64,000 nucleotides of DNA from BPGL01 sp035463115 (GCA_035463115.1 DATHTO010000020.1:1-64000), one strand, 5' to 3'. Counted from the first letter of the stretch, positions 24,996-33,625 are shown. Program-made: numbers and translations. Notes: generated by a model not told the origin, from the letters alone.

Positions 24996-25832
24996 TCAGT
25001 GCTCGGGGTGCATCGCCCCGGAGATGTAGACGGCGGCCAGGATCGTGAAGATGTACGCCTGCAGGAACCCGACGAGCACCTCGAAGCCCGTCATGAACAC
25101 CAGCAGCGCGAACGAGAAGATGCCGAACGACGCCACCCAGTCGGCACCCTCGGTCCACAGGTGCGAGAACAGGTAGTACGAGCCGATCGCGAACGTCGCG
25201 AGGATCAGGTGGCCCGCGATCATGTTGGCGGCGAGTCGGACGGCCAGGGTGAGCGGCCGCACGAGGAACACCGACACGAACTCGATCGGCGTGTACAGGA
25301 TGTAGATCGGCTTCGGCACGCCCGGTGGGAACAGCGTGTTCTTCAGGTACGTCAGCCCGCCCTGCTTCACGATCCCGACGACGTTGAAGACGAACCAGAC
25401 CAGGATCGCGAGGAAGGCCGGGATCGCCATGCGGGCCGTCGTCGGGAACTGGATCAGCGGGATGATCCCGAACGTGTTGTTCACCCAGATGAACGCGAAC
25501 AGCGACGTGAGGAACGGCAGGAACGGCAGGCCGTCGGGGCCCATCACCTCGAGCACGACCCCGTTGCGGACGAGGTCGACGAACCCTTCGCCGACGCGCT
25601 GGATGCCGGCGGGCACGAGCTTCGCGTTCCGGAACGCCGCCACGAAGAACAGGCCGACGATGACGGCCGAGACCAGCATCAGCAGCGACACCTTCTGCAC
25701 GCAGTAGGGGCCCGAGCCGATCAGGCAGAGCTCCTCGTTGCCCGCGTACTGGAAGATCTCGGTCCCGGGGGCGTGGAAACCGTCAGGCGGGGTGGTGAGC
25801 GCCGCGAGCATGCCGACGATCTGAGCGAGCAT
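24996..25832 (-). CDS. atpB: F0 ATP synthase subunit a
   Basis: 278 residues, about six membrane helices. The essential arginine lies in RPLTLAVRLAANMIAGHL (about residues 195-212), and the half-channel residues in the last helix (FEVLVGFLQAYIFTILAAVYI) are typical. The protein contains a CLIGSGPYCVQK loop near residue 45 with two cysteines, which I have not seen in standard subunit a and which might form an external disulfide (inference). It follows the AtpI-like gene with no gap. Confidence 0.95.
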   Translation of the reverse strand: MLAQIVGMLAALTTPPDGFHAPGTEIFQYAGNEELCLIGSGPYCVQKVSLLMLVSAVIVGLFFVAAFRNAKLVPAGIQRVGEGFVDLVRNGVVLEVMGPDGLPFLPFLTSLFAFIWVNNTFGIIPLIQFPTTARMAIPAFLAILVWFVFNVVGIVKQGGLTYLKNTLFPPGVPKPIYILYTPIEFVSVFLVRPLTLAVRLAANMIAGHLILATFAIGSYYLFSHLWTEGADWVASFGIFSFALLVFMTGFEVLVGFLQAYIFTILAAVYISGAMHPEH

Positions 25833-26261
25833 CTACCGAGCCTCCCGTGCGGCGAGCGCCGAACCGGCCCGAGCCGCCGCCGGGTCGGCGGGGATCTCGA
25901 GCGTCGCGCCCACGCCGCGGGTCACGAGTCGCGCTTCGAACGCGAGGAGCAGGATCGTGGCCGGCACGACCGCGAGGGCGAACGCCACCGGCGAGAACGG
26001 ATCGAGGGTGTTCAGGGCGAACATCGCCGCGACGACGACCCCGAGCCGCACCACGAACCCGCCGAGCGCGACGGCGAACACCGCCGAGACCGAGATCGTC
26101 GACGCCCACGCGAGCGAGAGCCCGTGCGCCGCGAAGTTCGCGGCGACGATCGCCACGCCGACGGCGGCCGACCACGCGGCGTCGGCGCCGTCGACGAGCC
26201 ATCCGAGGGCCGCGGCGAGCGCCATGCCCGCGACCGCGGGGACCACCGCCCGCCTCACCAT
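25833..26261 (-). CDS. AtpI-like small membrane protein at the head of the atp operon
   Basis: 142 residues with four hydrophobic segments (about 8-25, 32-52, 58-80, 85-108) and a soluble Ala/Arg-rich tail. It occupies the position of atpI (uncI), which helps assemble the c ring in some bacteria. Sequence conservation in that family is very low, so the call relies on position and topology. The stop is directly adjacent to the atpB start (25832/25833). Confidence 0.65.
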   Translation of the reverse strand: MVRRAVVPAVAGMALAAALGWLVDGADAAWSAAVGVAIVAANFAAHGLSLAWASTISVSAVFAVALGGFVVRLGVVVAAMFALNTLDPFSPVAFALAVVPATILLLAFEARLVTRGVGATLEIPADPAAARAGSALAAREAR

Positions 26262-26277
26262 CTCGCCCTCGGGTCGC

Positions 26278-26499
26278 TCAGCGCTCTTCAGTGCCGTACC
26301 GCCTGTAGATGACGTACAAGGACACGCTCACGCCGAGGAGCATCCCGATCGGGAGGAACAGGTACGCCTCGAAGCCGAACCACCGGTCGAGGGCGTAGCC
26401 GACCCCTCCCCAGACGAGGATCCCCGACAGGAGGGTGCTGATCACGCCCCACGCCTGGTTCGCCGACCTCCAAGCTTCCCCTCGGTCGTGTCCCTGCAT
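26278..26499 (-). CDS. AtpZ/AtpI-family small membrane protein
   Basis: 73 residues, two membrane helices (about 17-37 and 45-66) with GILVWGGVGYALDRWFGFEAYLFLPIGMLLGV (in pieces). The GYxLDxxxG-type loop is the hallmark of the AtpZ family encoded before atpB in many bacteria; AtpZ and AtpI together have been linked to Mg2+ or c-ring assembly functions. It is the first gene of the operon, with the ATG 10 nt downstream of the -10 box TATACT. Confidence 0.8.
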   Translation of the reverse strand: MQGHDRGEAWRSANQAWGVISTLLSGILVWGGVGYALDRWFGFEAYLFLPIGMLLGVSVSLYVIYRRYGTEER

Positions 26500-26509
26500 G
26501 GGCGCGGGC

Positions 26510-26539
26510 AGTATAGGAGGCGCGGTCTGCGCCCGTCAA
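26510..26539 (-). promoter_or_regulatory. atp operon promoter
   Basis: On the minus strand, -35 TTGACG (26539-26534), an 18-nt spacer, and -10 TATACT (26515-26510). The predicted start is about 26503, only a few bases before the ATG at 26499, so the atp message is leaderless or nearly so. This is the best promoter match in the window. Confidence 0.75.
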
Positions 26540-26568
26540 AGCTGTTTCCGCAGGTCAGAGCCTTGAAC

Positions 26569-26600
26569 GCCGACTTCGTGAAAGTTTTCACGAAGTCGGC
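26569..26600. promoter_or_regulatory. perfect 32-bp palindrome (15-bp arms) upstream of the atp promoter
   Basis: GCCGACTTCGTGAAA (26569-26583), 2 nt, then its exact reverse complement (26586-26600). It lies 30 bp upstream of the atp -35 box and 62 nt downstream of the potC stop. The inner part, GTGAA-N4-TTCAC, matches the core of the Rex redox-repressor site. It has no T-run, but the long stem could also end the pot transcript. The remaining bases of 26500-26661 hold only the promoter. Confidence 0.6.
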
Positions 26601-26661
26601 CGGCGCGGAACGCCGTCCCGACGACGGACCGGGGTCCGGATCGGGACCTCGGGGCGACCTT

Positions 26662-27531
26662 CTACGTCCCCGCTCGGCGCGACCCTCGGAACGCCGTCAC
26701 GAGGTTCAGGCCGGCGGTCACGACCCCCGCCGCGAACAGGATCGTGCCCCAGACGTTCACCTGGGGCGGAACGCCGACCTTCGACGCTCCGAACACCCAC
26801 GTCGGGAAGGTGTTCTGGGACGCGCCGACGAACTGCGTGATCACGAAGTCGTCGAGGGACAGCACGAAGGCGAGCAGGAATCCGGCCATGACGCCGGGAA
26901 GGATCAACGGCAACGTCACCCGGTAGAACGCCTGCCACGGCGTCGCGAACAGGTCCTGCGCGGCGTTCTCCAGCGACCGATCGAGGCCCTGGACCCGTGC
27001 ACGCACCGTGATCGCGACGAACGCGATCGAGAACCCGATGTGACTGAAGAGGATCGAGCCGTACCCGAGCGGGGTGCCGGATTGAACGAACATCGACAGC
27101 AGCGCCGACGCCAGCACGATCTCGGGGATCGCGATCGCGAGGAAGATCACGAAGTTGATCGCCGCGCGGCCGTGGAACCGGTAGCGCCCGAGCACGAGGC
27201 CGATCAGCGCCCCGAGCGCGGTCGCGACGATGGCCGCCGGGAACGCCACTCGGACCGACATCACGAGCGCGTCGTTCAGTCCTGTGACCCCGAACAGATC
27301 CCGCCACCAGTCGAACGTGCAGCACGTGAACTGGGCGACCTGACGCTCCTGCCCCTGCAGCACGTTGAACGAGAACACGAACATCACGACGATCGGGCTC
27401 GCGAGGTACAGGATCATCGCGACCGTGAATACAGGAAGGATGTAATACGTCCATCGCCGCCGGGCGCTGCGCGCGGGTGGACGCTCTGCCGCGGATGTCG
27501 TCGCAGGACCCTCGGTCGTCGTCGCGCTCAT
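26662..27531 (-). CDS. potC: PotC-type ABC transporter permease (spermidine/putrescine-like)
   Basis: 289 residues with six membrane helices and the EAA coupling loop, here ENAAQDLFATPWQAFYRVTLPLILPG (about 190-215). The membrane signature LDDFVITQFVGAS matches the PotC side of polyamine importers. It has a longer soluble N-terminus (about 30 residues) than E. coli PotC. It is the fourth gene of potA-D-B-C, 1 nt after potB. A CCTF segment after the first helix adds two cysteines on the outer side. Polyamine specificity comes from family resemblance only. Confidence 0.87.
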   Translation of the reverse strand: MSATTTEGPATTSAAERPPARSARRRWTYYILPVFTVAMILYLASPIVVMFVFSFNVLQGQERQVAQFTCCTFDWWRDLFGVTGLNDALVMSVRVAFPAAIVATALGALIGLVLGRYRFHGRAAINFVIFLAIAIPEIVLASALLSMFVQSGTPLGYGSILFSHIGFSIAFVAITVRARVQGLDRSLENAAQDLFATPWQAFYRVTLPLILPGVMAGFLLAFVLSLDDFVITQFVGASQNTFPTWVFGASKVGVPPQVNVWGTILFAAGVVTAGLNLVTAFRGSRRAGT

Positions 27532-27532
27532 A

Positions 27533-28492
27533 TCAGATCGCCGATGCGGCCAAGGTGTCGTCCTCGGTCCCGAGCGCCCGCGCGTACATCACCGCGATCA
27601 CCAACATGCCGAGCATCAGGATCACGGAAAGGGCAGCGGCCTCCGGATAGGCGACCTCCGTCAAGAACTTCCGTTGGATCACCTGTCCGACCATGGTCGT
27701 GCGACTCGAGCCGAGCACGGTCGAGTTCACGTAGTCGCCCGTCGCGGGAACGAAGGTGAGGATCAACGCCGCGAACAGGCCCGGGAACGAGAGGGGCCAC
27801 ACGACCCGATAGAACGCTTCGAACTTCGTCGCGTACAGATCTTTCGCCGCCTCGATGAGCCGGCGATCGATGCGCTCGAGCGCGACGTACAGCGGCAACG
27901 CCGTGAACGGCAGGAAGTTGTACGTGATCCCCGCGACGACGGCCACGGGGCCCGCGAGGACCCGGAAGTCGTCCGGCAAGAGCCCGATCGACTTCAGGGG
28001 GCCGAAGAGGACGCCGTCGTCGGCGAGCAGGAACTTCCACTGCACCGTCCGGATCACGAACGAGACGAAGAACGGCACGAGGATCATGAAGAAGAGCGTC
28101 GACTTCCAGCGCCCCGCATAGAACGCGATCCAGTACGCCATCGGATACGCGAGCAGGATGCAGAACAGCGTCGCCAAGCCGGAATAGATCACTGACTTCA
28201 CGAAGAACCCGCTGTAGTCGCCGAGGACGTCGCCGTAGTTCGCGAACTCCCACGAGAAGCTGAACCCGCCCGACAGCAGCCCGCCGCTCTCGAGCGAGGT
28301 GTACACCACGAAGCCGAGCGGAACGAGGAACGCCAGCGCGAGGTAGACCGCACCCGGCGCAAGCAGCACGTACGCAACGCGCCGCTGGCGCTTCGCGAGG
28401 AACTGGTCCGCCCGCTTGGGCGGCTCGGCCCCCGCTCCACTGACGGCGGCGGCGCCGCCGAGCAGAGCGAGGTCCTGTGCCTTGTCCGCCAA
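27533..28492 (-). CDS. potB: PotB-type ABC transporter permease (spermidine/putrescine-like)
   Basis: 319 residues, six membrane helices after a cytoplasmic N-terminus of about 35 residues. The EAA loop is IEAAKDLYATKFEAFYRVVWPLSFPG (about 200-225), followed by LTFVPATGDYVNSTVLG, which is typical of PotB/PotH. It pairs with PotC to form the channel. 15 nt after potD and 1 nt before potC. Confidence 0.88.
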   Translation of the reverse strand: MADKAQDLALLGGAAAVSGAGAEPPKRADQFLAKRQRRVAYVLLAPGAVYLALAFLVPLGFVVYTSLESGGLLSGGFSFSWEFANYGDVLGDYSGFFVKSVIYSGLATLFCILLAYPMAYWIAFYAGRWKSTLFFMILVPFFVSFVIRTVQWKFLLADDGVLFGPLKSIGLLPDDFRVLAGPVAVVAGITYNFLPFTALPLYVALERIDRRLIEAAKDLYATKFEAFYRVVWPLSFPGLFAALILTFVPATGDYVNSTVLGSSRTTMVGQVIQRKFLTEVAYPEAAALSVILMLGMLVIAVMYARALGTEDDTLAASAI

Positions 28493-28507
28493 GATGTCGC
28501 CCTTGCC

Positions 28508-29815
28508 CTACGTCTCGAAGAGCGGGTTGAAGATCGAGTCCCACTCCTCCTGCTCGTCGTCGGTCGTGAGGTTCCGGCCGAAGCTCGTCTTGCCCAACAG
28601 CTCGTCGTCCGGCCACAGGAACTCGCTCTCGGCCGTCGCCCGCAGGTCCTCCGCGAAGCCTCCGCTCTCCTCCTCGGCGTGATCGGCGATCAGCTGCTGC
28701 ACCTCGGGCACGGGCGACATGTAGAGCACCCATTCGGTGATCATCTGGGCGATCTCGGGCTGATACACGTAGTCCATCAGCTGGTAGGCGCCCTGCGGGT
28801 TCGCCGAGTTCGCCGGGATCATCATGTTGTCGATCCAGAGCACCGCGCCGTTGTCGGGCACGCCGAACTCGAACGGATAGTCCTCCCAGATCCGGTAGTA
28901 CAAGACGTCGCCCGACCACGCCATGCACGCCGAGGTGTTGCCGGCGACGAAGTCGTCGATGTAGCCCTGGTCGTAGAACGTCCGGACGGTGCCGGACTCC
29001 TTCAGCATCTGGACCCAGTCGGCTGCCTCTTGCCACTCCTCGGGCCCCGACACCTCGGGGTCGATCCCGAGGTTGATCATCACGAGGTTCGGCAGATCCT
29101 CGTTCGCGAACAGCCCGACCGCGTTCGTGCCGACCAGGTCGGCGTTCATGAGGTCGTCCATCTTCGTGAGCGGCTGCGCGACCATGTCGGTGTTCCACGC
29201 GAGACCCGTGAGCCCCGACTGCCACGCCATCGTGAACCGATTCCCCGGGTCGAAGCTCGGGTCCCTCGCCCACGCCGCCGCGTTCGCGTCGAAGTTCGGC
29301 CGACGGCTCGGATCGAGCTCGGTGACCCAACCGTTCACCACGAGCGCGTTCAGCTGTCGCCCGTTCGTGATGACGATGATGTCGCGCCCGGTGTCCTGCC
29401 CGGCCTGGAGCTGCGGGAGGAGCTCGCCGAAGAACGCGGCGTTGTCTTGGATCTCCTCGTTGTAGTTGACCTTGATGCTGGTGTCCTGCTCGAACTGGTA
29501 CAGCGACGGATACCCCCGCTCACCGGTGGGCAACCTGCCCTTGTCGATGTAGAGCGGCCAGTTCGCGAACTCGACCGTGTCGCCGGGATCTGCGGTGAAG
29601 TCGACGGTCGGTCCCGCGGCCGACGTTCCGGTGTTGCCCCCGGAGCCCGGCGGTTCTTCGCCGCCGCACGCCGCGAGGATCGAGGCGAGGCTCAGCGATC
29701 CGACGGAGATGCCCGCGTATCGGATCATGTCGCGCCGCGACATGCGGCGCGACGTCATGCCGCGCATCCACGCGGCCGAACCACCCGGCAGCTGCGGGCG
29801 CTGGTCGTCCGTCAT
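28508..29815 (-). CDS. potD: extracellular polyamine-type solute-binding lipoprotein (PotD-like), Tat signal
   Basis: 435 residues. The N-terminus has a twin-arginine motif (SRRDMIRY, Arg27-Arg28), a hydrophobic stretch and a lipobox LAAC with Cys50, so it is probably exported folded by Tat and lipid-anchored. The mature domain has the PotD fold: FANWPLYID, INGRQLNALVV-like segment, GLAWNTDMVAQPL, FANEDLPNLVMINLG, and AYQLMDYVYQPEIAQMITEW near the end. A Gly/Ser linker (GSGGNTGTS) separates the lipid anchor from the domain. The ATG overlaps potA by 4 bp. Confidence 0.88.
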   Translation of the reverse strand: MTDDQRPQLPGGSAAWMRGMTSRRMSRRDMIRYAGISVGSLSLASILAACGGEEPPGSGGNTGTSAAGPTVDFTADPGDTVEFANWPLYIDKGRLPTGERGYPSLYQFEQDTSIKVNYNEEIQDNAAFFGELLPQLQAGQDTGRDIIVITNGRQLNALVVNGWVTELDPSRRPNFDANAAAWARDPSFDPGNRFTMAWQSGLTGLAWNTDMVAQPLTKMDDLMNADLVGTNAVGLFANEDLPNLVMINLGIDPEVSGPEEWQEAADWVQMLKESGTVRTFYDQGYIDDFVAGNTSACMAWSGDVLYYRIWEDYPFEFGVPDNGAVLWIDNMMIPANSANPQGAYQLMDYVYQPEIAQMITEWVLYMSPVPEVQQLIADHAEEESGGFAEDLRATAESEFLWPDDELLGKTSFGRNLTTDDEQEEWDSIFNPLFET

Positions 29816-30942
29816 GCGTCTTCCTCCTCCATCACGAGATCGTCCTGAGGTTCGACGGCGAACGTGTGCTCAGGCTTCCACCACAGCACCACCTGTTCGC
29901 CCTGCCGGGGTGATCGCTCGGCCCCGAGGTTCTGGACGTACACGGTGAGCTCGGTTCCTCCCGGTGCGTCGACCTTGAACTGGTGGCTCACGCCGATGTA
30001 CGTCGACATCACGACGCGACCGGTGATGCTGTTGTGCCCGGCCGGAACGTCGAACCCGTCGTGCGCGATCGAGATCTTCTCCGGTCGCACACCGACCTTC
30101 AGCAGGTTCGACGAATGCGTCGGGATCCGTGCGGCGGGCAGCCGCACCGTCTCACCCGCCGCCAGCAGCACCGACGCGTCACCGTTCGTGCTGCCGGTGT
30201 CCTTGAGCTCCCCTTCGAACAGGTTCGACGCGCCGAGGAACCCCGCGACGAACTCGGTGGCGGGGTTCTCGTACACGGCCTCGGGCTCACCGAGCTGTTC
30301 GATCCGGCCGTGGCGCATGACGGCGATGCGGTTCGACATCGTCATGGCCTCTTCCTGGTCGTGCGTCACGTAGATGAACGTGATGCCGACCTCCTGCTGG
30401 ATCCGCTTCAGCTCGAGCTGCATCTGCTTGCGGAGCTTGAGGTCCAGGGCGCCGAGCGGCTCGTCCAGCAGGAGCACCTTCGGATGGTTCACGAGCGCTC
30501 GCGCCAACGCGACGCGCTGCTGCTGCCCACCCGACATCTGGCCCGGCTTGCGATCCTCGAAGCCGACGAGGTCGACGAGGCGGAGGGCGTCGGAGACGCG
30601 TGACTCGATCTCACCCTTGTCGACCTTCTTGCGGCGCAGGCCGAACGCGACGTTCTCACGGACGTCCAGGTGCGGGAACAGCGCGTAGGACTGGAACACC
30701 GTGTTGACGTCCCGCTTGTAGGGCGGAAGGTCGGTGACGTCGCGCCCACCGAGGTACACGGTCCCGTACGACGGATCCTCGAACCCGCCGATCATCCGGA
30801 GCGTCGTGGTCTTCCCGCAGCCCGAGGGGCCGAGCATGCTGAAGAACTCCCCCTCGGCGATGTCGAGCGACAGGTCGTCCACGGCGGTCACGCCACCGAA
30901 CTGCTTGGTGACGCGCTCGAGGCGCACGTCGACTTCCGGCAC
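29812..30942 (-). CDS. potA: PotA-type ABC transporter ATPase (spermidine/putrescine-like)
   Basis: 376 residues. Walker A GPSGCGKTT (38-46), Q-loop NTVFQSYALFPHLDVRENVAFGL, signature MSGGQQQRVALARAL, Walker B VLLLDEPLGALD and H-loop VTHDQEEAMTM are complete. The C-terminal region (about 245-376) is a TOBE-type regulatory domain with VRPEKISIAHD and GRVVMSTYIGVSHQF. The start is GTG 30942 with GAGGGGG 6 nt upstream. It is the first gene of the pot operon. Confidence 0.92.
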   Translation of the reverse strand: MPEVDVRLERVTKQFGGVTAVDDLSLDIAEGEFFSMLGPSGCGKTTTLRMIGGFEDPSYGTVYLGGRDVTDLPPYKRDVNTVFQSYALFPHLDVRENVAFGLRRKKVDKGEIESRVSDALRLVDLVGFEDRKPGQMSGGQQQRVALARALVNHPKVLLLDEPLGALDLKLRKQMQLELKRIQQEVGITFIYVTHDQEEAMTMSNRIAVMRHGRIEQLGEPEAVYENPATEFVAGFLGASNLFEGELKDTGSTNGDASVLLAAGETVRLPAARIPTHSSNLLKVGVRPEKISIAHDGFDVPAGHNSITGRVVMSTYIGVSHQFKVDAPGGTELTVYVQNLGAERSPRQGEQVVLWWKPEHTFAVEPQDDLVMEEEDA

Positions 30943-30975
30943 GTCAACCCCCTCGTGAGACCCCGTTCGCGGCGC

Positions 30976-31000
30976 ATGATGCCACAGGGGGTCGCATCAT
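30976..31000. promoter_or_regulatory. inverted repeat upstream of potA
   Basis: ATGATGC (30976-30982) and GCATCAT (30994-31000) form perfect 7-bp arms 11 nt apart, 34-58 nt upstream of the potA GTG. It is a possible operator for the polyamine-type operon. I could not place a convincing -10 or -35 around it. Confidence 0.35.
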
Positions 31001-31020
31001 CACCAGGCTTCCGGGCGGCT

Positions 31021-31042
31021 GGAACCTCCGTGACCGAGGTCC
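31021..31042 (-). terminator. hairpin downstream of wecA
   Basis: GGAACCTC (31021-31028) can pair with GAGGTCC (31036-31042) around a 7-nt loop with one bulge, 42 nt after the wecA stop. No T-run follows. It is a weak candidate for the 3' end of the wecA transcript. Confidence 0.3.
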
Positions 31043-31083
31043 CGCTCCCCTCAGGTTGTACGGAACGTCCAAGGCTGCGGGCT

Positions 31084-32307
31084 CTACCCGCCGCGCGGGA
31101 CCGCCGGGTCCGCGGGATCGGGGTCGGCTGAGCCGGGCGACGACGCCGCCTCCTGCGTCACGTCGGCGTTGCCGTTGCCGTTGCGGCGGACCGCGAGCCG
31201 CGGCAGGACCGTCGCCAGGAAGAGCGCCACGGCCGCCACCAGGATGAGGCCGACCTGGAGCCGGCCGTCGATCAGCCCGACGGCCAGGGCGCTGCCCGCG
31301 ATCAGCACGCTCCACAGGTACATCAGCAGGACGGCCTGCCGGTGGCTGTGGCCCACGTCCATCAGCCGGTGATGGAGGTGTTCCTTGTCGGGGTGGCCGA
31401 TCGACTGCCGCCGGCGGGTCCGCCTCACGATCGCCGCGACGACGTCGAGGAACGGGATGAACAGGGCGAGCAGGGGCACCAGGACGGGGCCCGCGATCGC
31501 GGCGAAGTCGCCGGACGACGGAGGGTAGGGATTGCGTCCCACGCCCGAGATCGTCGCGACCGCGAGCAAGAGACCGAGGAGCATCGAGCCCGTGTCGCCC
31601 ATGAAGATCTTGGCGGGGTGGAAGTTCCACGGCAGGAAGCCGACGCAGATCCCGGCGGTCACGGCGGCGAGCAGGGCGGGCTCCGAGGCCGTTCCGAAGT
31701 AGCTGTCGCCGTTCACCATGTACGCGAAGAACGCGCCGGCCGCGATCGCGACCATGCCCGCTGCGAGGCCGTCCAGGCCGTCGATCAGGTTCACCGCGTT
31801 CACGATCGCGACGACCCACAGGATCGTCAGCGGGGTCCCGAGACCGCCGGAGAGGACGACGGTCTGCCCCCACGTCTCGCCCGCCGGATCGCTCACGAAC
31901 GGGACCCACAGCCACGCGAGCTCGACGCCGAGCAGCACGAGCACGCCTCCGATGAAGATCTGGGCCGTCAGCTTCGTGAGCGGCAGGACGCCCTTCGCGT
32001 CGTCGACGAGTCCGAGCGCGACGATCAACGTCGCCGTCACGACCGTGGCGAGCGGATCGGACCTCGCCTCGTGCACCTCGCGGAAGAACGGCAGGGCGTA
32101 GGACACCGCGAGCCCCGCGAGGAGCCCGAGATACATCGCGAGCCCGCCGAGGGTCGGGAGGGGGCGGGTGTGGACCGTCCGGTCACCGGGCTGATAGATC
32201 GCGCCCGTCCTGATCGCGAGCACCCGGACGAGAGGGGTCGCCACGACCGTGACCGCGGCGGCGGCGACGAAGACGATCAGGTACGCGGACACGTCGCCGG
32301 AAAGCAT
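31084..32307 (-). CDS. wecA: undecaprenyl-phosphate N-acetylglucosaminyl 1-phosphate transferase, MraY/WecA family
   Basis: 407 residues, about eleven membrane helices. It transfers a sugar-1-phosphate to undecaprenyl phosphate to start a cell-envelope glycan. Signatures: RTVHTRPLPTLGG, LGLVDDAKG (first acidic pair), NAVNLIDGLDGLAAG, FHPAKIFMGDTGS and the WecA-type histidine motif KEHLHHRLMDVGHSHRQAVL (in pieces). In mycobacteria this gene (rfe/wecA) starts arabinogalactan linker synthesis and also lies just before the atp operon. Here the pot genes intervene. Start ATG 32307; a TTG 24 bp upstream would fall in a hairpin and is rejected. The hairpin at 32308-32340 touches the start codon. Confidence 0.9.
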   Translation of the reverse strand: MLSGDVSAYLIVFVAAAAVTVVATPLVRVLAIRTGAIYQPGDRTVHTRPLPTLGGLAMYLGLLAGLAVSYALPFFREVHEARSDPLATVVTATLIVALGLVDDAKGVLPLTKLTAQIFIGGVLVLLGVELAWLWVPFVSDPAGETWGQTVVLSGGLGTPLTILWVVAIVNAVNLIDGLDGLAAGMVAIAAGAFFAYMVNGDSYFGTASEPALLAAVTAGICVGFLPWNFHPAKIFMGDTGSMLLGLLLAVATISGVGRNPYPPSSGDFAAIAGPVLVPLLALFIPFLDVVAAIVRRTRRRQSIGHPDKEHLHHRLMDVGHSHRQAVLLMYLWSVLIAGSALAVGLIDGRLQVGLILVAAVALFLATVLPRLAVRRNGNGNADVTQEAASSPGSADPDPADPAVPRGG

Positions 32308-32340
32308 GGGACCCGGTCGCCCCGTCGGCAACCGGGCCCC
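32308..32340 (-). promoter_or_regulatory. 10-bp-stem hairpin ending at the wecA start codon
   Basis: On the minus strand GGGGCCCGGT (32340-32331), a 13-nt loop, then ACCGGGTCCC (32317-32308), pairing fully with one G-U pair. The last paired base is next to the ATG of wecA, and the glyA stop is 19 nt upstream. It could terminate glyA transcripts or hide the wecA ribosome site, as no separate Shine-Dalgarno sequence is visible. Confidence 0.55.
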
Positions 32341-32359
32341 GTGCGAGCGTGGTGCGCCC

Positions 32360-33625
32360 TCAGGCGTACACCGGGAAGCGCTGCATCAGGTCGCGCACCC
32401 GGTTCCGCGCCTTGTCCTTCACCCCCGCATCGTCGGCGTCCTTCAGCACGTCACCGATGATGCTCGCGATCTCGCGCATCTCCGCTTCGTCCATGCCGAG
32501 CGTCGACACGCCGGGGGTTCCGATGCGCACGCCGCTCGGCGCCGACGGCGGGTTCGGGTCGTAAGGGATTTGGTTCTTGTTGAGCGCGATGCCGACCTCG
32601 TCGAGCACGGTCTCGGCGCGCTTGCCGTCGAGGCCGGCGTCACGGACGTCGGCGAGCAGCAGATGCGAGTCGGTGCCGCCGGACACGATCCGCAGGCCCT
32701 CGTCAGCGAGCGCCGCCGAGATCGCGCGGGCGTCGCGTACGGTGCGCTCGGCGTAGGTCTTGAAGTCGTCGCTCATCGCTTCCTTGAGGCACACGGCCTT
32801 ACCGGCGATGCAGTGCTCCAACGGCCCTCCTTGCATCATGGGGAAGACCGCCTTGTCGATCGCCTTCGCGTGCTCGGCCTTGCACAGGATCATCGCGCCG
32901 CGCGGGCCGCGGAGCGCCTTGTGCGTGGTGAACGTCACGACGTCGGCGTGCGGCACCGGACTCGGGTACGCCCCGCCGGCGACGAGGCCGATGAAGTGCG
33001 ACGCGTCGACCCACAGCAGCGCGCCGACCTCGTCGGCGATCGAACGGAACGCCCCGAAGTCGATCTCGCGGGGATACGCGGTGTAGCCGGCCAAGATGAT
33101 CTTCGGCCGCTGCTCCTTCGCGAGGTCACGGACGCGGTCCATGTCGAGCTGCTCGGTGTCGCGATCGACCTCGTACCCGACGAAGTTGAACCACATGCCC
33201 GACACGTTCACGGGGGAACCGTGCGTGAGGTGCCCACCGTGCGCGAGGACCATCCCCAGGACCTTGTCGTTCGCGTTGCCCGGCTCGAGGAACGCCCCGA
33301 AGACGGCCATGTTCGCCTGCGCGCCGGCGTGCGGCTGCACGTTCGCGTGCTCGGCGCCGAACAGCTCCTTCGCTCGATCGATCGCGAGCTGCTCGCTCAC
33401 GTCGACGAACTCGCAACCGCCGTAGTACCGGCGGCCGGGGTAGCCCTCGGCGTACTTGTTGTTCATCGACGACCCGACCGCCGCGAGGACGGCCGGGCTG
33501 GCGTAGTTCTCCGACGCGATCAGGCGGAGCGTCGTCCGCTCACGTTCGAGCTCGCTCGCGATCGCGTCGGCGATCTCGGGGTCGGTCGCCTTCAGCGCCT
33601 CCCAGTCGGCTGCGTACTCCCTCAT
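32360..33625 (-). CDS. glyA: serine hydroxymethyltransferase
   Basis: 421 residues. Interconverts serine and glycine, charging tetrahydrofolate with a one-carbon unit. LIASENYASPAV, NKYAEGYPGRRYYGGCEFVD, NVQPHAGAQAN and HLTHGSPVNVSG are intact, and the PLP lysine is Lys236 in TFTTHKALRGPRG. GVRIGTPGVSTLGM closes the enzyme. The ATG at 33625 overlaps the rpiB stop by 4 bp. An in-frame reading continues upstream but runs antiparallel through rpiB and the phosphatase gene and is not real. Confidence 0.97.
   Translation of the reverse strand: MREYAADWEALKATDPEIADAIASELERERTTLRLIASENYASPAVLAAVGSSMNNKYAEGYPGRRYYGGCEFVDVSEQLAIDRAKELFGAEHANVQPHAGAQANMAVFGAFLEPGNANDKVLGMVLAHGGHLTHGSPVNVSGMWFNFVGYEVDRDTEQLDMDRVRDLAKEQRPKIILAGYTAYPREIDFGAFRSIADEVGALLWVDASHFIGLVAGGAYPSPVPHADVVTFTTHKALRGPRGAMILCKAEHAKAIDKAVFPMMQGGPLEHCIAGKAVCLKEAMSDDFKTYAERTVRDARAISAALADEGLRIVSGGTDSHLLLADVRDAGLDGKRAETVLDEVGIALNKNQIPYDPNPPSAPSGVRIGTPGVSTLGMDEAEMREIASIIGDVLKDADDAGVKDKARNRVRDLMQRFPVYA

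Noticed and set aside
32308..32331. TTG 32331 as wecA start
   Set aside because: It lies in the loop/stem of the 32308-32340 hairpin; the first membrane helix begins soon after ATG 32307.
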